From Lentzea kentuckyensis (GTDB lineage Bacteria; Actinomycetota; Actinomycetes; Mycobacteriales; Pseudonocardiaceae), in assembly GCF_002150765.1 (NCBI RefSeq), contig NZ_MUYM01000066.1, positions 1 through 42,935 of the forward strand: 42,935 nt of DNA. The letters run 5' to 3'. The notes under the pieces were generated by a model. It made no database searches. It was not told the DNA's origin and worked only from the letters and a program-made list of their open reading frames with translations. The translations under genes were made by a program, and so were the position numbers. This document shows, in pieces, positions 20,201-26,000 of this stretch (its first letter is position 1; each line of letters starts with the position of its first letter).

Positions 20201-21650
20201 CTTCCGCGATGGTGGCGACGCGTTCGAGGGCAACGGCGAGGACGACGTCCAGCTCGGCGACAACGGTTCCCTGAAGCGCACGCTGCAGGGCCAGCCGGGG
20301 TCGATGTCCGAGCAGGTCTACGTCGAGCGCTACAAGTCCGGTGCCGTTCCTGGTAATGCCACGGTGTCGCGGGTTGCCGACATCGGTCCGTCAACGCGGT
20401 TCTGCACCACGGCGCAGGCCACGTGTGAGGTTCTCGGTGCGTTCGGCAACGACACGATGTTCGGTGACGACGGCAACGACGGCATGTGGGGTCAGGACGG
20501 CGATGACACCATGCACGGCCAGAACGGCGATGACGACATGTACGGCGAACTCGGCGACGACGTGATGTTCGGCGGCGACGGCGAGGACGCGATGCTCGGC
20601 GACCGCGGTGGCGTGGTCAACGAGTACATGAACGCCAACGACGTGGCCGCCCGCAGCTTCACGGCGAGCCTGAGCTCGGTGCCGCAGGAGTCGTACACGG
20701 GCTTCCGTGCCGATGCCTACGACCGCAGGGTGGACCTGTTGCACGACGTCAACGGCGACCAGTTCGTCGGCGGCGCGACCGCACCGGCCATGCCGCACAA
20801 CGGCATCGCGGAGGGCGGCGACGACCGCATGCGCGGCGGTCAGGGCAACGACAACATCCACGCCGGCTTCGGCGACGACCTGGTCAACGCCGACAGCGGC
20901 GGCGACCAGACGTTCGGCGGCGACGGCGCGGACGTCCTGTGGGGCGGCAAGGGCTGCGACCAGGTGGTCAACGCCCAGACGCCGGACTGTTTGGTGAACG
21001 GCGTGTTCGACGCGTCTTCGCGCGGCACGAACGACAGGTTCGTCGACCACACCTTCGGTGGCGTCGGCGGCACTTCCCAGGCGTCGCAGCAGGGCGCTCT
21101 GGGGTCGGACGTGCTCGACTTCAACCCGCGCGGCACCTACCCCGGCAGCTGCGCGCCGGGCCGGTGGCCGGTGACCTTGGGCGACGGCGCGATCGACCCG
21201 TGCCTGTGGTTCGAGATGACCGAGAAGACCAACGACAACCCCGCCGTTCCCGCGACGCTGGCCGACAACCAGCACCACGACGGCACGGACTGGATCTACG
21301 GCGGCTGGGACCGCGACGTGCTCCAGGCCGACCGCGCGCAGAACGGCCCGAACCCCGGTGACCGCCTGATCGACTGGGCCGGCGCGTACAACCTGTACAC
21401 GCACTGCCCCGCGTCCTACGGTGGTTACAACGACATCCGTCAGCGCAGCCCCGGGATGGAGACGTTCCTGCAGAAGCTGGCGTGGGGCTCCGGCGCGGGT
21501 CAGACGGTGGGCGACACGACCACGAGCGGTACCTCCGCGTTCCGTGAACTGGCGCTGGTGTACCCGGCGGACAACAACGCCCACGGCATCGGCCCCGCCT
21601 ATCCCACGACACCGGGCCACTTCGACTCGCCGGTGTCCTGCACGGACTGA
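11235..21650 (+). CDS. Giant secreted RTX calcium-binding protein
   Basis: This protein has 3471 residues. It starts at ATG 11235 with AGAGGGCGGG upstream. A Sec signal peptide covers residues 1-34 (ending PPAVAQA). Residues 35 to about 2050 are rich in beta-strand-like Thr/Val/Gly segments with internal duplication: a unit starting KGRIVSAGT (about 476) recurs as KGRAVLVGT (about 843). A fibronectin III-like stretch lies near 1269-1357, and long hydrophobic amphipathic stretches near 1590-1650. Residues 2060-3245 are RTX nonapeptides of the GGxGxDxhx type. A Cys-containing C-terminal domain of about 220 residues ends the protein. No sortase signal, C-terminal membrane helix or S-layer motif is seen. 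Calcium binding outside the cell should fold the repeats into beta-rolls. Function is unknown; adhesion, matrix formation or coating are possibilities. No type I secretion genes adjoin, so Sec export is likely. Confidence 0.9.
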   Translation: MRYSRSSRRAVAAVTSGALALLGLVVVSPPAVAQAPDVQKILAGISAFGDFSKQLATVGKLGEALPFLGVSPGAALGFGDLVAKTVHDPMKDKQNFPDLAGTYQLGDNRPGTLTVQTSDTNGIKRVDATLHVTTVADKQPISVADPSVSFTTSGAVDVTFTLDARFHFAYQESTDSFWLVKDGDSPKFTVGAKGELDPDAVPNAGFGILGVDLDKGASHVTVEANITASADDPNGDGRLTEITEPGAAAGLFHIGLGNPAGKVDASLKFTSQPLAGANVGGLTGTIGVQWPDIASGTPSISVNGPDLAQLNRFTTLSPRDLLEGLSHLVNSIDAVQRAQWGSTADPVGNVNLPFMRGTVADAVKAGSALATFVDANVFKPEEDKAKAGLPKFASVQDLFDKLNHAPIAVSGVNYRDDVKKLEFTLTMKQDAPADGQKLDVVAELTSGQGNDVSYTDTTLKHVNKPENKQWGIDAFKGRIVSAGTSQGVVKSNTKDEITLEEGGWQGGKPANGAAYKVNAPDPMTGQVTFGDTFASKGLKGANALNATATVKPSYEAKATLVLDLRDPIKGDACKPLDPDAAATGCPFADKNPDGTTTLVSSLPRTPDRFLLRTGGQLLRASAAIDTSVDVNGSVGYLKVHLSGDLHMSTKDGSTDMLSISLKKVGDADGDLPLSQIFAKVVDTPETPALEPENLLDVAVGAKGTATVKLDVPGITDFFGGPVEVGVTMPDITDPANVQFTGLDALDKAKAFDFDPNSPRAMFGQIIKSLQVLNGSLQAVDGDGKVKTAMTTPLPVVGKSLSELLGTADAGTGKYDNANINGVNVGYIRDDTRTGDKAFGADLKGRAVLVGTQVVVVAAADPANNRVLLTAPWGAKPADGTGYAFRSPLEDAVDRLTAAPPDYLQDLVAQLNAALPTGSGISFAYQVVDSKPSIVLKVDMKRKVATSQPVRFSFIDDKGTARSLVGAEGEATADLALTGATKIGFVLPLEAGDGPADAGGLKVLPDSTVDITAHGGISGVVKSSVGPLSIALGNPKGPEKAVANAHYNAHLGFSGQNPVSLSDFVKGVQLTLNGDNQPVTCQGDSAQADLALCAVMPVFVSSDNTNWTKLSSPGESFVVRLPRQVSDLDQAFSFSPDLPGGVKRFEMPTDIGQKILDALLDFSQFGDGIEKYLAMIERALRTAAFDGKLPLVGDDIQQGADKFGQLRTKIQEAMTHLPGGGRVNNTGELQTWVNDHLKNAVGSAVTVGFTCDATLLPATNAKVTTQGTAGTKKYVYGVVATAQNQDAPPAVAEVTTGADPLTGTNFNRITWTKSQYATGYKIIRKTDPNTNNWVVIKGDVAGDQIQFDDKNTPNGAAYQPAASNPKLTDCPAAASLADITGATFAFDVCDGDVFSNNDCDKETLALESPLDIGIPGLSLKAAAGAPKMKAALAYHLHVKVGVDKKSGFFVATKDGANPELGVKLSFTLPDAMKARLAFLDVDLKQHAGGATDLFAGMFVVDLHQKGQAACYENCGPADPAERITLADLADVGQVTDVSLKAKVGIDWDFDVSAGPLPGINGWFHLKWEWSTFAKPGAGTPEIAFNNVQLNAGKFLGEVLKPIVEKIALFTKPIQPIIDQLYAPIPVLSDLSRAVGGGDVNLVTIAKEFSTIAGGPDLEFVDKVLRAIQLIGKITQNGGAIDIGSFAVLGDKAKTTTNSPDNAASLIDPNKINLSPGDLASKIDASAGGAKIVSDGEEGNKAGFSFPILKEPAKLFGLIMGQDVDLIRFDSGPLRLGFSYSQSFGPVYAPPPVLVTISGSASVEARFRAGFDTYGLRKAIESGKPASILDSIYLVTQDDSGKPLPVVTFRGELAAGAAVSVVLIEVGIKGGVALTINLTWADPNNDGKFRFFEFSKVALNNPMCLFNMDGRLSLFLKVYITLGFSIFSVSFDFTLADITLLDFSVKPNCEPKPPVLGHVPKDSTTLVLHVGDETKNRGDDLWKSHSDEEKWTVTQIVKDGGGFGGFVVNALGYRQEFPDPNLTKVVGNATGDTGKRIFVFQGDGDKSGAKDDAKAEAKPFDKDVEITGGSGDDAFKTGLGKSVVNGGPGKDQITTGDLAAAFGGKGNAVVDGGADDDTITVGGADDVVSGGSGKDRIAAGLGKNRIDGGADDDNIGIASDSPLAASNPGKPEYVAQANVIIGGTGSDRISGGSGNDTIYTGTESVTEVDDPGSADMGFNGDNAKDAINVVDTGTGSDTVHGSQGVDFVTGHSSKEQVDDFRGGGNNDVLTGGYGKDKVFGGPQNDYVIAEPSDVGDQVGSGVFGPIRDVKHRVLPAGVTPSSKLLVGGYGNDHVIGGDGGADIFGDKHDNPCTPPSNDPVSKAPAEPLDDQDGRDLITGGTGVEIVAAGGAADNVDAKSGADRLCGQLGDDVLAGGNDDDVVYGGGGKDVAYGDAGVDNVYGNDDDDTLYGGAQDDVIEGNNGVDRAFGGAGNDRVIGGTRKAGEPDVGDFLYGDSGNDIVIGDNGVDGPFDLDGANAGAGGADFVFGGEDEDRAFGGLAHDEVFGGPKDDYLEGNNADDVVHGDGGEDQIVGGSSEVASGSGRPDAGDSLFGDSGPDLIAGDNAVLSLVDGSQATQVTLGRGFAKAHKVELLDLGYTPAAGTSGGDKISGGDDSDVIYGQGDEDTITGDGSDDYAEGGPARDRIDGNDGQDDLVGGSSTEDSPGVGQPDAGDVIHGNGAQDVVLGDNGRLVRGGTLSRVTQERGMTGRAIFLYDLGLTPHAGSSGPDEVDGDDANDVIIGQAGPDRLKGNGSDDYVEGSQGVDWVEGDDGDDDLVGGSSTSLSGNGDTTVGQLDGADAMFGGPGNDVGIGDNGVVLRPAQGETPTRATVRLSSAGGNPAAQRIVQRYDLQAGPADRFGDDRMSGGSGVDVLWGQDGGDFLAGDGNADYLEGNGGGDVLRGDRGLGSASSETTVVPLADPGWPGSSSGPAQLVGDAPDGQDDMIGGSTIQGFRDGGDAFEGNGEDDVQLGDNGSLKRTLQGQPGSMSEQVYVERYKSGAVPGNATVSRVADIGPSTRFCTTAQATCEVLGAFGNDTMFGDDGNDGMWGQDGDDTMHGQNGDDDMYGELGDDVMFGGDGEDAMLGDRGGVVNEYMNANDVAARSFTASLSSVPQESYTGFRADAYDRRVDLLHDVNGDQFVGGATAPAMPHNGIAEGGDDRMRGGQGNDNIHAGFGDDLVNADSGGDQTFGGDGADVLWGGKGCDQVVNAQTPDCLVNGVFDASSRGTNDRFVDHTFGGVGGTSQASQQGALGSDVLDFNPRGTYPGSCAPGRWPVTLGDGAIDPCLWFEMTEKTNDNPAVPATLADNQHHDGTDWIYGGWDRDVLQADRAQNGPNPGDRLIDWAGAYNLYTHCPASYGGYNDIRQRSPGMETFLQKLAWGSGAGQTVGDTTTSGTSAFRELALVYPADNNAHGIGPAYPTTPGHFDSPVSCTD
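17400..20980 (+). repeat. RTX nonapeptide repeat region
   Basis: The DNA encodes dozens of copies of the hemolysin-type calcium-binding repeat, for example GGSGDDAFKTG, GGADDDTITVG, GGSGKDRIAAG, GGGGKDVAYGD and GGDGEDAMLGD. At the DNA level this gives recurring GGCGGTG..GACGAC blocks, with enough third-base variation to avoid exact tandem repeats. Non-repeat inserts interrupt it near 17870-18000 and 18110-18340. Confidence 0.92.
18735..20270 (+). repeat. Higher-order GDNG modules within the RTX region
   Basis: The motif GDN(G/A) recurs at residues of about 2501, 2600, 2724, 2849 and 3008, marking modules of 99, 124, 125 and 159 residues. The two 124/125-residue modules share an order: GDNG, a strand-rich insert, YDLG or LDLG, then TP.AG.SG, an RTX block with GSDDY.EG, DDLVGGSS, and the next GDNG. 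The first and last modules are shorter or enlarged versions. Confidence 0.75.
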
Positions 21651-21655
21651 ACCAG

Positions 21656-21689
21656 AGCGCCCGGAGCCGCTGTAGCGACTCCGGGCGCT
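21656..21689 (+). terminator. Hairpin terminator after the giant gene
   Basis: AGCGCCCGGAG (21656-21666) pairs perfectly with CTCCGGGCGCT (21679-21689) across 12 bases, starting 6 bases after the stop codon. No T-run follows, as is common in high-GC actinomycetes. Confidence 0.75.
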
Positions 21690-21717
21690 TCGGCGACGTA
21701 CAGCCAGGAGGTCCACC

Positions 21718-22578
21718 ATGGACGACACCAGACTGGTCGCGGTCACCGGTGCGACCGGACGGCAGGGCGGCGCGGTCGCCCGGCACCTGCTCGCGACCGG
21801 CTGGCGGGTCCGAGCGCTGACCCGAGATCCCTCGTCACCGGCTTCCGCCCGGCTCGCCGAGGCGGGCGCCGAGGTGGTGCGGGCGGACATGGCGGACCCG
21901 GACACGTTGCGTCCTGCCTTCGCCGGGGCTGATGGCGTGTTCAGCGTCCAGAACCCGATGATCAGCGGCGTGGACGAGGAGGTCGGTCAGGGACGCGCGG
22001 TCGGTGACGCCGCGGCCTCGGCGGGCGTGCGGCACCTGGTGTACGCCTCGGCGGGGCCGGGGGTGCCGGACACCGGTGTGCGGCAGTGGGACAACAAGCT
22101 GGTGGTGCGGGAACACCTGGAGTCGCTCGGCCTGCCGTTGACCGTCCTGCGCCCGACGGCGTTCATGGAACTGATGACGGACAAGGACTTCTACCCGGCG
22201 GTGTCGATGTGGCACCTGATGCCGAAGCTGATTGGCGACGACCGCCCGCTGCCGTGGTTGTGCGCCGATGACGTAGGTGCCGTGGCGGCGAAGGTGTTCG
22301 CCGACCCGACCCGGTTCGCCGGCGTGGAACTCGCGCTCGGCGCGGATGTTCGGACCATCGGCGAGTGCCGTGAGCTCTGGCGTTCGACGTACGGACGCGC
22401 ACCACGCGGCTTCCCGATGCCGCAGTGGCTGTTCCACCGCTTCGTGGGCGACGACCTGACCAGGATGTGGCGCTGGCTGCGCACGCATCCCGTGCCGCTC
22501 GACCTCGCCCCGACCAGGGCGATCGTGCCGGCCGTGCGGACCGTGCGCGAGTGGCTGGTGCAGCGAACCTACCCGTAG
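21718..22578 (+). CDS. NmrA-like NAD(P)-binding oxidoreductase
   Basis: This 286-residue atypical short-chain dehydrogenase starts at ATG 21718 with AGGAGG upstream. The dinucleotide site is GATGRQGG (about 11-18), followed by ALTRDP, where the Arg usually selects NADP. VYASAGPG and the later LRPTAFMELM belong to the NmrA/HSCARG pattern, which lacks the classical Tyr-x3-Lys. Members are redox sensors or act on small ketones; the substrate is unknown here. A SRPBCC gene starts 13 bases downstream, so the two are probably one operon. The upstream hairpin isolates them from the giant gene. Confidence 0.88.
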   Translation: MDDTRLVAVTGATGRQGGAVARHLLATGWRVRALTRDPSSPASARLAEAGAEVVRADMADPDTLRPAFAGADGVFSVQNPMISGVDEEVGQGRAVGDAAASAGVRHLVYASAGPGVPDTGVRQWDNKLVVREHLESLGLPLTVLRPTAFMELMTDKDFYPAVSMWHLMPKLIGDDRPLPWLCADDVGAVAAKVFADPTRFAGVELALGADVRTIGECRELWRSTYGRAPRGFPMPQWLFHRFVGDDLTRMWRWLRTHPVPLDLAPTRAIVPAVRTVREWLVQRTYP

Positions 22579-22591
22579 TAAGTTCGGGCGC

Positions 22592-23044
22592 ATGACCCCG
22601 GACGCCTCCGCGCACATCGATGTCGCCGCTCCGCCGCAGCGGGTGTTCGAGCTGGTCAGCAACCTGCGCGGACTCAGCTCGTGCGCCGAGGAGTACTCGG
22701 GCGGCAAGTGGTTGGGCACCTCCGGCCCGTCCGTGGGGGCGAGGTTCCGCGGCGTGAACCGGCGCGGCTGGCGGGTGTGGCCGACGACCTCCATCGTGAC
22801 CGACTGCTCGGTCGAGCGGTTCGCGTTCGAGGTGAAGTCGCTCGGGCTCGCGGTGTCGCGGTGGCAGTACGACATCGAGCCGACCGCCGATGGCTGCCGG
22901 GTCACGGAGTCCACCTGGGATCGCCGGCCTGCGTGGTACAAGCCGATCACCGTGCTGGCTACCGGGGTGAAGGACCGGGCGGTCACCAATCAGGCGAACA
23001 TCGAGGCGACGCTGGCGCGGTTGAAGCAGGCCGCGGAAGCTTGA
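22592..23044 (+). CDS. SRPBCC (START/polyketide-cyclase-like) protein
   Basis: This 150-residue protein starts at ATG 22592. The N-terminus HIDVAAPPQRVFELVSNLRG is the opening strand and helix of the Bet v 1-like fold. The middle (FEVKSLGLAVSRWQYDIEP) and ESTWDRR give the curved sheet, and the C-terminal helix NQANIEATLARLKQAAE closes the ligand cavity. Members bind or transform hydrophobic ligands, but no active site can be named. It is likely co-transcribed with the NmrA-like gene. Its stop codon directly abuts the stop of the convergent CHAT gene with no spacer. Confidence 0.85.
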   Translation: MTPDASAHIDVAAPPQRVFELVSNLRGLSSCAEEYSGGKWLGTSGPSVGARFRGVNRRGWRVWPTTSIVTDCSVERFAFEVKSLGLAVSRWQYDIEPTADGCRVTESTWDRRPAWYKPITVLATGVKDRAVTNQANIEATLARLKQAAEA

Positions 23045-26000
23045 TCAGCTCAAGTCGACCGTGCCGTCAGCGCCGAGGCAGCTGAACGGCCTGCTCTGCG
23101 GGTCTTTGGCGATGGCGAACGCCAAGGCCCGTGCGATCGTTTCCCCGGAACCGAGATGCCGGTAGAAGTCGGCCAGCGTGGCCGCGCAGGCCTCGTTGCC
23201 GACCCTGTTCACCGGCGTCACGACGGTGCGCACTCCTGCGTCGATCAGCGCTCCCGCAAAGCCGAATGGCTCGACCAGCTCGCACCTGTCGATCACGACG
23301 ACGCTGGGCGGGCGCGACAGCAGCCGGATGGTGCTCGGGACGAGCGGTCCGTCGATGAGCTCAGCAGCGGAGAACCACGGATTGCCGACGCCGCCGACCA
23401 GGTGTGCCGAGAGATGGGCGAGTCCGGCACCGTCCAGCGCCGAGAGCACGGCGGCGACCGTGGCCTGCTCACCGCTGAGCTGGACAGCGTTGCGAAGATC
23501 GCGAACAGGCTGGCCCGTGGTCGTCACCACCACCGCAGGACCGGCCGGGGGTTCTGTTCGTTCCGCGCGCAGCCATTCACTCGCCGACCGCACGACGGTT
23601 GTCGCACGCCCTCGCAAGGACGGAAGCAGCCCCCACGGGATGTCGTGAAGTGCCCCGGCGGGCGCGACAACCAGTTCCCTGCCTTCGATGTACCGGCTGA
23701 GCGGCTTGATCAACGAGGTGTCCAGCTGTTCGGCAAAGCGTGACGACGACGTGCCGATGACCTGGACGAGGGACTCCGGCAGGTGGTCGGGTGCCAGTAC
23801 CTTCAGGTCGGCGCGGAGTTTGACGGCCGCGGTCGAGACAGCATCTGTGGTGCCGATCTCCACCGTCACCGCGTGCGTCGCCGTGACGATCATCGCGATG
23901 TACCGGTCGCCCGCGATTCCGAACGACACGAGCGCTCGTTCACCAAGTGCTGCCGCGACTTCCTCGCGTGAGCACACCGGGTGGACAGCGGGCAGTTCGC
24001 GCAACCGTCTGCCCAGCTCGGTATCGACGTCCTCGGCGGACCGGCCTTCGAACCGTGCCTGCTGACGCCTTCTGGCGGCGATCCGCAGTTCGGACACGAC
24101 TTCGGGCACCGGCCTGGGGTCATACCGGTAGACATCGGCCTTGGCGTGCTCGAGCCAGTCGAAGAGATCCGGGTCGCGGGAGCGCCACGCGATGTCCACG
24201 GCCAGGTTCGCGAGGGTGAGGCCCTCGACGGCGGTTCCTGCCGGCAGATCCAGCGTGCCGAGCCGGTCGGGGTGGTTCACCAGCTCCGCGAAGCCCTGCT
24301 GAGCCTCCACCAGAACATCCTGATACTTACCGCGGACGGCCGCCAGGTCCGCTCGGCACAGTCGCAGCGCCATCCGGCACTCGATCGAGCTGAAGTTGCC
24401 GGCGCCGGGCAGGGCGTAGACCTGTTCCACGGCGGACTCCAGGTCCCCGCGACGGAGTCTTACGCGCACGGACAACGCCTCGGCGACAGCGGCTTCGTCG
24501 GAGAGGCGGAACTCGCGCAATCGTTTCGCCAGCTCTGCGACGCGGCCGACGGTGGGTGGCTTCCCCATGGCGAACTGAGCACGCATCCGGGTCAGAGCGC
24601 TGATCGCGGCCCACCTGTGCTCGTCGCGCCGGGTGAACCGCCGGTTCGCCGATCGGGCCAACTCGCTGGCATCCCTGAAGTCGCCGCGGAGGTAGGCGGC
24701 GGTGGCTGCCCGGTGCTCGGCGATGGCGAGTGCCCCTCCGGCACGAGCTGCTCGCAGGACGTACATGTGTTGGTTGAGCAGGTTCGCCGCATCGACGGCC
24801 AGTCCAGCGGACAGCATCGCTTCCGCCTCGCCAAGACGGTCCTCCGCATCGCGGTAGTACGCGATGGCGGTGGGAAGGTCGGCTCGCAGCATCGCGAGCT
24901 GACCCAGGTATCGAGATGCCGCCGCGCTGTTCCCTGGATGTTCGTTGCCTGCCAGCTTCACCACACGGCGGAAATCCTGCTCCGCTCGGTCCAGCTCGCC
25001 GAGCGCGACGAACGCAAGTCCGCGCACGGTCAGCACGAGTTCCAGCGCGACGGAATCGAGGTCGGCCGCCGCCCGCTCCCGTTCGACGATCGCGATGGCG
25101 TTGCTGTAGTAGCCCGCTGCCAGCTCCATGTCGCCGGACATGGCCGCGTCCCGGGCGCGATCGAGTTCCCCGAACGCCTCCGTCGCCACGGTGAAGGTCG
25201 CGGCGGCCTTGAGCAGTGCGCGGCGAGACTCGGCTTCGGTCGGAGCCACGTTCTCCACTGCGAAAAGCGCCTGTGCCCTGGCATTGGTGCCGAGGTCCAG
25301 TTTGAGCACACTGCGCAGCAGCGCCTCGGCGCGATCGAAGTCCGGCGTGGCCGCCGGAAACCTGATGGGGAGCCGCAACTCGGGCACTTCGACCAGGTTC
25401 TTGGTGTATTCGCTGTCAGTACCGCCGGCGACCGCGTCGTCGGCCTCTTGCTGGAGCAGTTCGGTGAGCAGCCGTGTCGTGCCCTCTGGCGGCTCACCCT
25501 CGAACGAGAGCACGAGAACGACCATCTTGGCCAAGGTGTAGCGGTCATCGGTGCGCGACATGGCCTGCCGCAGCGCGTTCGTCACGCGGGGGTCCTGGGC
25601 GAACTGCGCGCGGACCTGGTCGGCGTCCCTGGGGTCGATGCCTTCGGAGCGCAACGCGTCGACGAGTACCACGAGTGAGTGCTCACCGACCTCGGCGGCG
25701 AGCTCGCGCAGCAGACCGGGCACCCGCTGGACGTCGCGGACACCGAGCAGGTGGTGGAGCAAGATCGCCTGCTCACGGAGGTCGCCGATGGTGTCGTCGT
25801 TGACCGGTGCGCCGTGGCGGGCGAACCTGAGCCGCTGCACGGCCAGCTGGAGCCGCGTCTGCAGGTGGGGAACGGTCGGCGGGAGGTTGGCCGCGATCTG
25901 CAGCGCCTCGGCGGCGACCGTGTTCGCGTCCTCGAGCCGGTTGGTGAGTTCGCAGAGCCGGAGGATGTGCGCGGTGAGCCGGAAGTAGTCCTCGGTGTCG

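Noticed and set aside
18400..20600. Tandem DNA repeat or CRISPR-like array
   Set aside because: The regular spacing comes from RTX codons inside an intact reading frame; the units differ and are not separated by unique spacers.
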